A stretch of 52,330 nucleotides of DNA from Chloroflexota bacterium. Its GTDB lineage: Bacteria > Chloroflexota > Anaerolineae > Caldilineales > Caldilineaceae. A program made the position numbers and the translations under genes. The notes below the pieces were generated by a model that ran no database searches, was not told where the DNA came from, and saw nothing but the letters and a program-made list of their open reading frames with translations. The stretch covers positions 4,061 through 56,390 of the forward strand of contig QEUW01000009.1 in the NCBI GenBank assembly GCA_003577005.1, given 5' to 3'. Shown here piece after piece: positions 17,271-26,759 of the stretch. Each line of letters begins with the position of its first letter. The first letter of the stretch is position 1.

Positions 17271-17666
17271 ATGAATTACCTCATTCAGTTTGTCAAATAC
17301 GCGATAGGCTTGTTCTATTTGGTCGGTGGGCCATTGATTCACGCCTACTTTATGACGCAGCAGCGTGCCCTGTACAGTATGCTTGCTGATCAAGCTTGGC
17401 CCCTCTACCAGACCTTGTGGAACAATCTGGTACTTCCCAATCTCATGCCGCTGGTGGTGCTGCTCGTGATCTTCGAGATGGCTGCCGGCTGGCTGATGGT
17501 GAGCAGGCGCCCGCAGAGGGCGCAATTGGGTCAGTTGGCTGGTCTCATCTTCAATTTGCTATTGATACCTTTCTGGTTTTTCTACGGCCTACCGAATCTT
17601 CTGTTGGTGTTGGCGCACGGCGGATTGCTCTTCTGGGAGCGTTTTGAATCTCCCACCGAGCGATGA
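17271..17666 (+). CDS. Four-TM membrane protein, 131 aa, unknown function
   Basis: Hydrophobic protein with four likely TM segments (about 6-28, 52-70, 82-100 and 103-122) starting MNYLIQFVKYAIGLFY. Size and topology recall DoxX-like or similar small quinone-linked membrane proteins, but no diagnostic motif is visible. ATG 17271 has AAGGGTAAGGTG in front; the upstream in-frame ATG (17244) adds only a polar MSSHRKGKV. It stands between a terminator and a REP-like hairpin, so it is probably monocistronic. Confidence 0.65.
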   Translation: MNYLIQFVKYAIGLFYLVGGPLIHAYFMTQQRALYSMLADQAWPLYQTLWNNLVLPNLMPLVVLLVIFEMAAGWLMVSRRPQRAQLGQLAGLIFNLLLIPFWFFYGLPNLLLVLAHGGLLFWERFESPTER

Positions 17667-17725
17667 AAATGAAGACGACACTGCGGGCGTTGGTAGCACC
17701 ACAGCATAGCGTGGAGGGGCGACAG

Positions 17726-17790
17726 CGTGCGACGCACGGGCCGGAAACTGAGTGGTCGTACAGGAGTGACACCGGCCCGTGCGTCGCATG
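17726..17790. repeat. Inverted repeat, REP-like, with GTGCGTCGC-type core
   Basis: Arms 17728-17744 and 17772-17788 are complementary over 17 bases (TGCGACGCACGGGCCGG) around a 27-base loop. It follows the four-TM gene by about 60 bases and is not trailed by a U-run. Its words (GCGACGCAC, GTGCGTCGC) resemble the GTGCGATGCAC-type elements near 21478, 34069 and 52176. Confidence 0.65.
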
Positions 17791-17901
17791 CCACGATTTC
17801 CTGTGGCGCTACCGCGGGCGTTGGGGCTAGGGTAAAAATCTTCTGTTTCACCAGCGATTTGAGGGGATTGCGGCGTAGCTTGCCGGCGCCGGGAGGCAGA
17901 G

Positions 17902-18603
17902 GTGAGTCAATTTATGTTACAACCTGAGGTGGAGCGACCCAGTGGCACCTGGCCGTGGAATTTTTGGGGACGCTGGGTGGCGGCAAACGCCCTGGCCGAG
18001 ATGATCGGTCTGGGCGCTTCGTTGTTGCTGTGGGGGATCTTTGTCTTTGGCCTGGAAGGACGGATCGGCCCTCTCTTTGCGGCACTGATCGTCGTAGTGG
18101 GCAGCACCGCCATCGAAGGGAGCGCTGTGGGTCTGGCGCAGTGGTCGGTGCTGCGGCAGCGTCTACCTACCCTCACCTGGCAGTCCTGGCTGGTAGCGAC
18201 CGCTACTGGCGCCTTGATCGCATGGACACTGGGCATGGTCCCCAGCACGGTGTTCTCCATGAGTGCTGCGGCGACCGCCGAACCGCCGCCGGAGATGAGC
18301 GATCTTCTTATCTACAGCCTGGCGACGGGGATGGGCTTTGTCTTGGGGGCGATCTTGGGGGCGCCACAATGGTGGGTGCTGCGCCGGCATCTGCCAGGCG
18401 CTGGCTGGTGGATTCCGGCCAACATGTTGGCGTGGGCGGTTGGGATGCCTGCCGTCTTTCTCGGTATGAGTCTGGCCCCCGCAGCCGGGGTGACGGTGGC
18501 GTTCGTCTTGACCTTGTTGGGCGTTCTGGCCGTGGCCGGCGCGTTCGTAGGCGCCATACACGGAGCCGTGCTGGTCTGGCTGTTGCGGGCAAGCACAGCG
18601 TGA
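17902..18603 (+). CDS. Multipass membrane protein with duplicated QWxVLR module, 233 aa
   Basis: About six or seven hydrophobic segments, built as a tandem duplication: both halves carry QW-x-VLR-xx-LP-xxx-W followed by an Ala/Trp-rich helix and a GM (first half AQWSVLRQRLP, second half PQWWVLRRHLP). This repeat type is familiar from uncharacterised membrane proteins of cyanobacteria and Chloroflexota; no function is known to me. GTG 17902 follows GGGAGGCAGAG. A perfect 14-bp hairpin with internal T-run follows 5 bases after the stop. Confidence 0.7.
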   Translation: MSQFMLQPEVERPSGTWPWNFWGRWVAANALAEMIGLGASLLLWGIFVFGLEGRIGPLFAALIVVVGSTAIEGSAVGLAQWSVLRQRLPTLTWQSWLVATATGALIAWTLGMVPSTVFSMSAAATAEPPPEMSDLLIYSLATGMGFVLGAILGAPQWWVLRRHLPGAGWWIPANMLAWAVGMPAVFLGMSLAPAAGVTVAFVLTLLGVLAVAGAFVGAIHGAVLVWLLRASTA

Positions 18604-18607
18604 GTTG

Positions 18608-18652
18608 GGATCAAAAAGCGATACTTCTCCCAGAATCCTCGCTTTTTGATCC
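18608..18652. terminator. Hairpin with A5/T5 arms, likely bidirectional terminator
   Basis: GGATCAAAAAGCGA at 18608-18621 pairs perfectly with 18639-18652. The T5 lies within the arm rather than after it. Its place 5 bases after the stop of the QWxVLR protein supports a 3'-end role. Confidence 0.55.
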
Positions 18653-18745
18653 AGCAAAATCATACAGGCTTACACGCGCCGAGTGCAACTTGTGATAAAA
18701 AGAGAGAAAGGGCGCTCACTGGTTGCAGAACAGAACGGTTGTGGC

Positions 18746-19543
18746 ATGAACATCTCTGAAATCACCATCACAAGTCTGGGGGATCTACTCGACCAGGTCA
18801 CACCCGCCCAGCCCGACCCGAAGACCGGGCGCCGGCGCTACAGTGGCGTCTTTCGCGGTTCGGCTGTGCCTGGCCCGCTACTCACGAGTCTGGACCGGCT
18901 GGGTGGCGTCAACCCACCGCACACCAAAGCCGACCTGGAAGAGCACCTCCTGCGCAACTTTATTCGCTATTCGCGCCCACATCTGCCGTCACCGCCGCCC
19001 AGCGAGTGGGAGCTACTGGTGACAGCGCAACACTATGGCCTGCCCACCCGCCTGCTGGATTGGACCTATTCGCCCCTGGTGGCGGCCCACTTTGCCACCG
19101 TCGGCATCCACTCGGATGCCCCCAGCGTAGTCTGGCGGCTGGACTGGAAGCGTATTCACACCGCCTTTGGGCTGCCCGAACTCGCACTCTCGCTTGATGA
19201 TCTTGAAGAGCTTTTTGATTACGATGGGGAATTCATGCCCTGGGTGCTCTTTGATACGGACGAGAAACGGCTTCCTCCCTTTGCCTGTATGCTCGAACCA
19301 CCCTCGCTCGACACACGGATCGTCTCTCAGGCTGCGGTCTTTACGCTCTGCACCGACACGTCGCAATCGTTTGACCGTTTCCTCGCGCAACACGGGCTGG
19401 AATCGACGCTGACCCGGTTCGTCATCCCTCCAGAGAGCGTTCCACTGTTGCGTGACCAACTGGACATGGCCAGTGTCGATGAGCGCCGGCTTTTCCCCGA
19501 TCTCAGTGGGGTAGCAGCTCAAATGCGGCGCTATTACTCCTGA
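18746..19543 (+). CDS. FRG-domain protein
   Basis: A 265-aa soluble protein with an FRG domain: the name motif FRG is at 36-38 (SGVFRGSA), and the hallmark AQHYGLPTRLLDW is at 94-106 followed by SPLVAAHFA. FRG domains are frequent in phage-defence and abortive-infection genes as well as stand-alone proteins of unknown function. ATG 18746 is chosen because the domain begins shortly after; the GTG at 18683 would add 21 unrelated residues. No strong Shine-Dalgarno is present. It stands alone before the pot operon; no toxin or antitoxin partner is visible. Confidence 0.8.
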   Translation: MNISEITITSLGDLLDQVTPAQPDPKTGRRRYSGVFRGSAVPGPLLTSLDRLGGVNPPHTKADLEEHLLRNFIRYSRPHLPSPPPSEWELLVTAQHYGLPTRLLDWTYSPLVAAHFATVGIHSDAPSVVWRLDWKRIHTAFGLPELALSLDDLEELFDYDGEFMPWVLFDTDEKRLPPFACMLEPPSLDTRIVSQAAVFTLCTDTSQSFDRFLAQHGLESTLTRFVIPPESVPLLRDQLDMASVDERRLFPDLSGVAAQMRRYYS

Positions 19544-19567
19544 TCGCCCACCTGAAAGCTCCTGTTT

Positions 19568-19595
19568 TTGACAGCACCTCTGAACATGGTAAGAT
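19568..19595 (+). promoter_or_regulatory. Putative promoter of the pot operon
   Basis: A perfect TTGACA (19568-19573) and TAAGAT (19590-19595) with a 16-base spacer lie about 135 bases before the potA start, between the FRG gene and potA. Confidence 0.5.
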
Positions 19596-19731
19596 TTGCA
19601 TACCTCGAGCGTTACACCGGCGCCCCACCTGCCAGGTACTCTGGTATCCCCAACGTGCAGCGGGTGCGCACGAGCCTAAAGCGACATGCAGAAGATGATC
19701 CTCGCGACAACTTCTCACGGAGGCAGTCCTC

Positions 19732-20829
19732 GTGGCTGACTACGCAGTAGAATTACGGAATGTCTGGAAGCGCTTCCCTGGCCCAGCGGGTGAAGTCGTT
19801 ACCGCAGTGCGCAACGTGACGCTACAGATTTTTGATGGCGAATTCTTTTCTCTGCTTGGCCCGTCCGGCTGTGGCAAGACTACATCGCTGCGCATGATCG
19901 CCGGCTTCGAATTGCCAACTGAAGGTGAAATTTATCTCCACAACCGGCCCATGGGGCGCACGCCCCCGTTCCAGCGCCCGGTCAATACGGTTTTTCAGAG
20001 CTATGCGCTCTTCCCCCACATGACCATCGGTGAAAATGTCGCTTTTGGCTTGCAGATGGACAGGGTGCCCAAGCGCGAGATCGCACACCGGGTCAAAGAG
20101 GCGCTGGACATGGTGCGGCTGCCGGGCTACGAACATCGCCGGGTCCGGCAACTTTCGGGCGGCCAACAACAGCGTGTCGCCCTGGCGCGGGCGCTCGTCA
20201 AACGGCCCGAAGTGCTGCTCCTCGACGAACCACTCGGCGCGCTCGACCTCAAGCTGCGCAAAGAGATGCAGCTCGAACTCAAGCGGCTTCAACGCGAGGT
20301 CGGCATCACCTTTGTCTACGTCACTCACGACCAGGAGGAGGCGCTCACCATGAGCGACCGCATCGCGGTGATGTCGGGCGGGGAAGCGCTTCAGGTGGGC
20401 GACGCCAACGAGATCTACGAGCGGCCCAACTGTCGCTTTGTGGCCGATTTTATCGGCGAAACCAACTTTCTCGACGGCCAGTTGGCGCTACAAAATGGCC
20501 GGCTGGCAACAGTCGCGCTGCCCGGCGGTTTGCAGGTGCATGCCGAAACCGAAACACCGTTAGAGCCAGGGGCAGCCGTTTCGGTGGCCGTCCGGCCCGA
20601 AAAGGTGAATCTGGGTGTGCGCGAGGGAGCCGACAACCAGTTCAGCGGCTGTGTCGAAAGTGTCGTTTATATCGGCACCGACACCCACTATGATATGCGT
20701 TTGCCCGGAGAGCAACGGCTGCGGGTGCGTGAACAGAATCACTTGCCCGGCTCGCGCCCTCTGGCCCAAGAAGGCGACAGCGTAACGGTCAACTTTTCGG
20801 CCGACGCTGCCCGTGTTTTGACGGAGTAA
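19732..20829 (+). CDS. potA: Spermidine/putrescine ABC transporter ATP-binding protein
   Basis: A 365-aa ATPase of the PotA type that powers polyamine import. Walker A is GPSGCGKT (43-50), the ABC signature [15 protein letters not shown], Walker [13 protein letters not shown], and the switch His is in [11 protein letters not shown]-terminal TOBE domain (about 275-355) contains [15 protein letters not shown] 19732 has GGAGG nine bases upstream (CGGAGGCAGTCCTC). It opens the operon potA-Uma2-potB-potC-potD. Confidence 0.93.
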   Translation: MADYAVELRNVWKRFPGPAGEVVTAVRNVTLQIFDGEFFSLLGPSGCGKTTSLRMIAGFELPTEGEIYLHNRPMGRTPPFQRPVNTVFQSYALFPHMTIGENVAFGLQMDRVPKREIAHRVKEALDMVRLPGYEHRRVRQLSGGQQQRVALARALVKRPEVLLLDEPLGALDLKLRKEMQLELKRLQREVGITFVYVTHDQEEALTMSDRIAVMSGGEALQVGDANEIYERPNCRFVADFIGETNFLDGQLALQNGRLATVALPGGLQVHAETETPLEPGAAVSVAVRPEKVNLGVREGADNQFSGCVESVVYIGTDTHYDMRLPGEQRLRVREQNHLPGSRPLAQEGDSVTVNFSADAARVLTE

Positions 20830-20834
20830 GAGCA

Positions 20835-21470
20835 ATGACAGTTCTGGATCGACCCGGCGCGGCTGCGCCTCCACAGGAGGCAGCCATCCCCAACCACCCC
20901 ATCTGGCGCATGAGCGTGGAACACTATCACGCCATGATCGAGGCCGGCATCCTCACCGATGATGACCCAATCGAACTACTGGAAGGATGGCTTGTTCATA
21001 AAATGCCAAAGAACCCCTCTCATCGGGCTCTGACTCTCCTCGTGCGTCGTGCATTGGAGCGGTTGATCAGCTTTGGCTGGTATGTGGATTCACAAGAGCC
21101 GATCACAACGATGGATAGTGAGCCGGAGCCGGATATTGCTGTTGTGCGAGGTGACACGACGGACTATCTGGATCGCCATCCTGGCCCAGAAGATACGGCG
21201 CTTGTGGTCGAAGTTGCCGAAGCCACCTTGCGACGGGATCGCGGGATCAAAAAGCGCATCTATGCCCGCGCGAGCATTCCCGTCTACTGGCTGGTCAATC
21301 TGGTCAACCAGACAGTCGTGGTCTACACCGAGCCCGACCCCGCTGCATCACCGCCCGATTACCGGCGGCACAAGGTCTATCGCCGGGGTGAACAGATTCC
21401 AGTGGTTGTAGATGGGGCCGTGATCGGCCAGCTCGCCATAGACGAAATTCTGCCGGAGCTGCCCGGGTAG
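20835..21470 (+). CDS. Uma2-family (DUF820) putative endonuclease embedded in the pot operon
   Basis: A 211-aa PD-(D/E)XK-fold protein of the Uma2 family, expanded in cyanobacteria and Chloroflexota. Candidate active-site residues are Glu50 (ELLEGWLV), Asp100 ([10 protein letters not shown]), Glu126 (LVVEVAE) and Lys139/140 (RGIKKRIYA), followed by the usual IPVYWLVN strand. Family function is not established; a restriction-like nuclease fold is predicted. It begins 5 bases after the potA stop and separates the ATPase from its permeases, an unrelated passenger that seems cotranscribed. No transposase accompanies it. Confidence 0.85.
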   Translation: MTVLDRPGAAAPPQEAAIPNHPIWRMSVEHYHAMIEAGILTDDDPIELLEGWLVHKMPKNPSHRALTLLVRRALERLISFGWYVDSQEPITTMDSEPEPDIAVVRGDTTDYLDRHPGPEDTALVVEVAEATLRRDRGIKKRIYARASIPVYWLVNLVNQTVVVYTEPDPAASPPDYRRHKVYRRGEQIPVVVDGAVIGQLAIDEILPELPG

Positions 21471-21477
21471 CCTCTTC

Positions 21478-21559
21478 GTGCGATGCAACCGCAGGGTGCG
21501 TTGCACGTGGGCGAGGATGGCCAAAGGAGGTGCATCGCACGCAAAGCGCACAACGCACC
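21478..21559. repeat. GTGCGATGCA-type repeat with two interleaved pairings
   Basis: GTGCGATGCA (21478-21487) pairs perfectly with 21531-21540, and GGTGCGTTG (21495-21503) pairs perfectly with 21551-21559. The two stems interleave, as in a pseudoknot; alternatively the neighbouring GTGCGATGCA and TGCGTTGCAC can form one imperfect stem. The element fills the Uma2-potB gap and shares its core with 34069-34101 and 52176-52207. Confidence 0.6.
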
Positions 21560-21583
21560 GGCACAGCGATCACCTTTTCAAAA

Positions 21584-22486
21584 ATGATCAAACGACTCCG
21601 CTACGACCCACGGCTGCAAGGAACCCTGTTGATCTTACCCACCTTATTGTGGATGATTGCGCTGCTGGTGATCCCGCTCACGCTCACCTTGATCACCAGC
21701 TTTGGCCGCCGCGATGTGGACGGCAATGTGATCTACACCTTTACGCTGGACAACTACCTGCGGCTCTTGGGCTTCACCGAACGGGGATTCGACCCGCTCT
21801 ACTTGCGCATCATCTGGCGCTCGGTCTGGCTGGCGATCCAGACGACCTTTTTTGTGATTCTGCTGGCCTTTCCCATCGCCTATTTTGTGGCGCGGGCGCC
21901 GGCCAGCCGTCGCAACACGTTGCTCTTGCTGATCCTGGTGCCGTTGTGGACCAACTTTATCATTCGCATCTATGCCTGGGTCATGATCCTGCGCACGCAG
22001 GGGGTGCTCAATTCGCTGTTGGGATTTGGCGCCGGTCTGGTCGGGTTACCCTTTCAGCCGTTGGATCTCTACCCTTCGCAGGGAGCGGTGTTGATCGGTA
22101 TGATCTACGAGTTTTTGCCTTTTATGATCCTGCCCATCTATACTTCATTGGAAAAGATCGACCCTTCCCTCTACGAGGCTGCCGCCGACCTGGGCGCCAA
22201 TGCCCTGCGCACCTTTCTGCGTCTTACCTTCCCGCTGGCGCTGCCGGGCATCGTGGCCGGGACGATCCTCACCTTTATTCCGGTGATCGGCACCTTTGTC
22301 GTCTCGGACATTCTCGGCGGGCGCCAGGTGATCCTGGTGGGCAACCTGATCCAGCGCCAGTTTCTCGACGCCCGCGACCCGGCCTTTGGCTCGGCGGCGG
22401 CTGTCTTTCTTATGGTGTTGACGCTGGTGGTCACGCTCTATTACACACGCCGCTTTGGTTTTGGCGAGGAGATTGCAGCCGGATGA
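21584..22486 (+). CDS. potB: Spermidine/putrescine ABC transporter permease PotB
   Basis: A 300-aa permease with six TM segments. The EAA loop is [16 protein letters not shown] followed by LTFPLALPG, typical of PotB. It forms the membrane channel with PotC and is energised by PotA. ATG 21584 starts a normal PotB N-terminus ([11 protein letters not shown]), although no clear Shine-Dalgarno precedes it; a GTG at 21530 is in frame but lies in the repeat element. Its stop overlaps the potC start (ATGA). Confidence 0.92.
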   Translation: MIKRLRYDPRLQGTLLILPTLLWMIALLVIPLTLTLITSFGRRDVDGNVIYTFTLDNYLRLLGFTERGFDPLYLRIIWRSVWLAIQTTFFVILLAFPIAYFVARAPASRRNTLLLLILVPLWTNFIIRIYAWVMILRTQGVLNSLLGFGAGLVGLPFQPLDLYPSQGAVLIGMIYEFLPFMILPIYTSLEKIDPSLYEAAADLGANALRTFLRLTFPLALPGIVAGTILTFIPVIGTFVVSDILGGRQVILVGNLIQRQFLDARDPAFGSAAAVFLMVLTLVVTLYYTRRFGFGEEIAAG

Positions 22487-23322
22487 GCAACAGGCGTTCG
22501 CCCTGGGTCACGCTGGCAGCCTGGTTGGTCTACTTTTTTCTCTATGCGCCCATTGTGGTGCTGATCGTCTTTGCTTTCAATTCGTCGCGCACTAACATCG
22601 TCTTTGAGGGCGTCGTCAACCGGGGACCGTGCGGCCCGTTCTACTGGTTCTGCCAGTTGCTCAGCAACCGCGATGTGCTCAACGCCGCGCGTAACACGCT
22701 CATCGTTGCCTTTGCCGCCACGGTTGTTTCGACCGTGATCGGCACCATGGCAGCGATTGCCTTACAGCGCTATCAATTTCCTGTGAAGCGGCTTTCGGAA
22801 GGGACGCTCTATCTGCCCATCGTCATCCCCGAAATCGTCATGGGGATCGGCGCGCTGGTGATGTTTAGCGCCCTCTTTCGCTGGGCCAATAGCACCTTTG
22901 CCCTGGTGGGGAACCAGCGGTTGAGCCTGGGGTTGACCACCATTATCCTGGCGCATATTGCCTTTTGTGTGCCCTTTGTGACCCTGGTCGTGCGCGCCCG
23001 GCTCACCGGGTTCGACCGCAGCGTGGAAGAGGCGGCCATGGACCTGGGCGCCAACGAATGGACGACCTTCCGTCGGGTCACGTTACCCATTATTGCGCCG
23101 GGTGTGCTCTCCGGCGCCCTGTTGGCTTTTACAATTTCGCTGGATGACTTTATCATTACCTTTTTTACCAGCGGCCCCGGCTCGACGACCTTACCGATCT
23201 ATGTCTACGGGCTGTTGCGCCGCACCGTCACCCCCGAAGTCAACGCGCTCTCGACCATCTGGATTCTGGTGGTTTTTGTCGTTGTCCTTTTTTCGCGGCG
23301 GTTGGAGAGCCGGAGCCATTGA
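22483..23322 (+). CDS. potC: Spermidine/putrescine ABC transporter permease PotC
   Basis: A 279-aa permease beginning [14 protein letters not shown] at the ATGA overlap with potB, which shows translational coupling. The EAA loop reads [14 protein letters not shown] followed by [11 protein letters not shown], and the region [14 protein letters not shown] is the well-conserved PotC stretch near the last TM segments. The same frame stays open upstream to 21478, but that part overlaps potB out of frame and is a shadow. Confidence 0.93.
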   Translation: MSNRRSPWVTLAAWLVYFFLYAPIVVLIVFAFNSSRTNIVFEGVVNRGPCGPFYWFCQLLSNRDVLNAARNTLIVAFAATVVSTVIGTMAAIALQRYQFPVKRLSEGTLYLPIVIPEIVMGIGALVMFSALFRWANSTFALVGNQRLSLGLTTIILAHIAFCVPFVTLVVRARLTGFDRSVEEAAMDLGANEWTTFRRVTLPIIAPGVLSGALLAFTISLDDFIITFFTSGPGSTTLPIYVYGLLRRTVTPEVNALSTIWILVVFVVVLFSRRLESRSH

Positions 23323-23375
23323 ACCGCTCCTTCGCCGTTAAACGATGTTCGCACGATACACAAGGAGAACTACCC

Positions 23376-24584
23376 ATGACCCAACTTACCACAAGCCCCT
23401 GGCGCCGGTGGGCGCTTGGACTGGTCGTTGCGCTGCTGTTAGCCGGCTGTGCTGGCGCTGTTGCCCCAGGCGCTACTCCCGCGCCGGTTGGGGAAGCGCA
23501 AGCTCCCACCACAGCAGAGGGTTTTGCCTGCCCGGAGCCATCACCCCGCATGGAGGTCACCTCGACGCAACTCAATCTCTTTGTGTGGACCGAATATATC
23601 CCCCAGGAGATGATCGACTGCTTTGAAGAGATCTATGGCGTGACGGTCAACCGTGAAGAGTATTCGAGCAACGAGGAGATGTACGCCAAGCTCTCGGCCG
23701 GTGGCGCTGGCTACGACCTGGTGCAGCCGACAGATTACATCGTCAGCCTGATGATCCGTCAGGGGCTGTTGCAGCCGCTCGACAAAGAGCAGCTCTTTAT
23801 CCTCGACAACCTCGACCCCAATTATCTGGACCTGCCCTTCGACCCCGGTAACGAGTATACGATTCCCTACCAGGCCGGCGCCGACGCCATCGTGGTCAAC
23901 ACCGACGCCGTGGAGACTATCCCCACGAGCTGGGCCGATCTGTGGAACCCTGAGTACGCCGGTCGCATGGTTGCCATCGACGACGCTCGCGTCCTGATCG
24001 GCATTACGCTGTTGACCCTGGGCTATGACATCAACACGACCGACCCGGCAGAGCTGGAGGCGGCCAGGCCACGGCTCGCTGAACTCGTCTCTGCCATCCG
24101 CATTTTCGACAGCGACAGCCCCAAGACCGCGCTCATCGCCGGTGACGCCGACCTGGGCATCGTCTGGACGGGCGAAGCGTTCCTGGCGCAACAGGAGAAC
24201 CCTGCCATCCAGTATATCTACCCTGAAGAGGGCGCCGTCTTCTGGCAAGATAGTTACGCCATCCCGGCCGATGCACCCAATCTTGACGCCGCCTATGCGT
24301 GGATCAACTACACCATGCAGCCTGATCTCTTCTGGCTCATGTTGCGCGATTTCCCTTACACCAATCCCAACCTGGCTGCTTTGGAGTACGCCCGCACCAG
24401 CGAGATGGGTATCGAGGATATGGACGGCAACGAGACCACACCGGCGGCGCTCTATGAAGCGTACATGGCCTCCAACATCACCAACACGCCGGCTGAAGAG
24501 ATCGAGAAGGGTCTCCGCATCGTGGATGTAGGTGAGGCGCTGCCGCTCTACGATCAACTGTGGACGGAAGTGAAAGGCGAGTAG
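23376..24584 (+). CDS. potD: Spermidine/putrescine-binding lipoprotein PotD
   Basis: A 402-aa extracellular solute-binding protein. The lipobox LLAGC places the lipid-modified Cys at residue 25, so it is anchored outside the membrane. A low-complexity Pro/Ala/Thr linker (about 27-50) precedes the two-lobed periplasmic-binding fold, which starts LNLFVWTEYIP, a segment typical of PotD/PotF. Conserved-looking DLVQPTDYIV, PYQAGADAIVVN and SWADLWNPEYAGR follow. CAAGGAGAACTACCC precedes ATG 23376. It closes the pot operon. Confidence 0.93.
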   Translation: MTQLTTSPWRRWALGLVVALLLAGCAGAVAPGATPAPVGEAQAPTTAEGFACPEPSPRMEVTSTQLNLFVWTEYIPQEMIDCFEEIYGVTVNREEYSSNEEMYAKLSAGGAGYDLVQPTDYIVSLMIRQGLLQPLDKEQLFILDNLDPNYLDLPFDPGNEYTIPYQAGADAIVVNTDAVETIPTSWADLWNPEYAGRMVAIDDARVLIGITLLTLGYDINTTDPAELEAARPRLAELVSAIRIFDSDSPKTALIAGDADLGIVWTGEAFLAQQENPAIQYIYPEEGAVFWQDSYAIPADAPNLDAAYAWINYTMQPDLFWLMLRDFPYTNPNLAALEYARTSEMGIEDMDGNETTPAALYEAYMASNITNTPAEEIEKGLRIVDVGEALPLYDQLWTEVKGE

Positions 24585-24586
24585 AA

Positions 24587-24650
24587 AACGCAGAACGTAG
24601 AACGTAGAACGCAGAACAGGTTCTACGCTCTACGTTCTGCGTTCTACGTT
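24587..24650. repeat. Heptad-phased inverted repeat 4
   Basis: Two 31-base arms (24587-24617 and 24620-24650) built of the 7-base words GTAGAAC/GCAGAAC and their complements fold onto each other around a 2-base loop with only a few mismatches. The element fills the whole gap between potD and the next permease and ends 3 bases before that start codon, taking the place where a Shine-Dalgarno would be. The same words recur at 44533-44574. Confidence 0.85.
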
Positions 24651-24653
24651 CCT

Positions 24654-25631
24654 ATGCAAACCTACATCCTCCGCCGCACCCTACAGGCGATCCCGTTGCT
24701 CTTTATCCTGAGCATCCTGCTCTTCTTTTTGGTGCGGGCAGCGCCGGGCGGGCCATTGGCGCAAGCGGCGCGCAATCCCAACATCACCAAAGAGCAGGTC
24801 GAGCGGTTGCGCGCCCAGTTGGGGCTGGACCAGCCGCTCTATGTGCAGTATGCCCGCTGGCTGGGTGCAGTCGTGCTTGAGGGCGATCTGGGGTCGTCGA
24901 TCAAGAGCCACCGGCCTGTGGCCGAGATGATCGGCGAGCGTATCCCCAACACGCTGCTCCTGGTTGGCATTGCCTTTGGCCTGACGTTGGTGCTCGCCAT
25001 CCCCATTGGGGCCATTTCGGCGCGGCGGCAGTATTCGTGGTTTGACTATCTTGTAACCACCATCACCTTTGCCGGGCAGTCGGTGCCCATCTACTGGCTG
25101 GGGCTGATGTTTATTTTGATTTTCTATGTCTGGCTCAGCAATCCACTCACCGGGCAGCCGTTGTTGCCCGCCGGCGGCATGTATACAGCCGGTGGCCCCA
25201 AAACGTGGGGCGACTTGGCCTGGCATCTGGTCTTGCCCGTGGGGACCCTCTGCCTGACCTGGATCGCCTGGTACTCGCGTTTCTTCCGCGCCAGCATGTT
25301 GGAGGTGCTCAACGCCGACTATGTGCGCACGGCCCACGCCAAGGGGCTGTCCGAGCGTCGGGTGACCTACGTCCATGCGCTGCGCAACGGCATCATGCCG
25401 CTGATCACGATGATCGCGCTCGACTTCCCGGCCATGTTTGCCGGTGCGCTCTTTGTGGAGACGATCTTCTCGTGGCCGGGGATGGGACGACTCTTCTGGG
25501 AGGCCGCCCGCGGGCGTGACTATCCGGTGCTACTCGGCGTGATCCTGATCAACGCCGCTCTGATCGTGGTCTGCAACATCATCGCCGACCTGGTCTACGG
25601 GGCGGTTGACCCGCGGGTGCGGTATGAATAA
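24654..25631 (+). CDS. Peptide/nickel-type ABC transporter permease (DppB/OppB family)
   Basis: A 325-aa permease with an N-terminal TM, an extracytoplasmic segment (LGLDQPLYVQYARWLG, as usual in this family) and five further TM segments. The EAA-like loop is DYVRTAHAKGLSERRV followed by HALRNGIMPLI. It works with the next gene to import oligopeptides or similar solutes. ATG 24654 has no Shine-Dalgarno because the preceding heptad hairpin occupies the site. No ATPase genes lie beside it. Confidence 0.93.
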   Translation: MQTYILRRTLQAIPLLFILSILLFFLVRAAPGGPLAQAARNPNITKEQVERLRAQLGLDQPLYVQYARWLGAVVLEGDLGSSIKSHRPVAEMIGERIPNTLLLVGIAFGLTLVLAIPIGAISARRQYSWFDYLVTTITFAGQSVPIYWLGLMFILIFYVWLSNPLTGQPLLPAGGMYTAGGPKTWGDLAWHLVLPVGTLCLTWIAWYSRFFRASMLEVLNADYVRTAHAKGLSERRVTYVHALRNGIMPLITMIALDFPAMFAGALFVETIFSWPGMGRLFWEAARGRDYPVLLGVILINAALIVVCNIIADLVYGAVDPRVRYE

Positions 25632-25637
25632 AGCAGT

Positions 25638-25785
25638 AACACAGAGGGCACCGAGGGGGCACAGAGGATACTGAGATTATCAGTTAAACCTCTGTGCTCT
25701 GGTATGATGGATACACAGCGCCGCACTCTGTGTATCTCTGTGTCTTCTCCGTGTTCTCTGTGAACCGCAGTTTTTCATTCCCACT
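25638..25785. repeat. CACAGAG/CTCTGTG-type imperfect inverted repeat
   Basis: The gap between the two permeases contains repeated CACAGAG words on the left (25640-25675) and CTCTGTG words on the right (25688-25770), able to fold back on each other imperfectly. The words are not strictly 7-phased. It is another low-complexity hairpin between cotranscribed genes. Confidence 0.55.
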
Positions 25786-25799
25786 CTAGGTACGTTGTG

Positions 25800-26721
<922 letters not shown>

Positions 26722-26723
<2 letters not shown>

Positions 26724-26740
26724 GCGCGAATGTCGCGCTC
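26722..26740. terminator. 8-bp perfect hairpin with T-run after the permease gene
   Basis: GAGCGCGA (26722-26729) pairs perfectly with TCGCGCTC (26733-26740) around a 3-base ATG loop, followed by ACTTTT. It begins in the permease stop codon and contains the first ATG of the SDR frame, so it may attenuate or set the start of the next gene. Confidence 0.5.
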
Positions 26741-26759
26741 ACTTTTGGAGAACAAAGTC

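Noticed and set aside
21478..22482. N-terminal extension of the potC frame
   Set aside because: The frame is open but runs out of phase through potB; the ATGA start at 22483 gives the normal PotC N-terminus.
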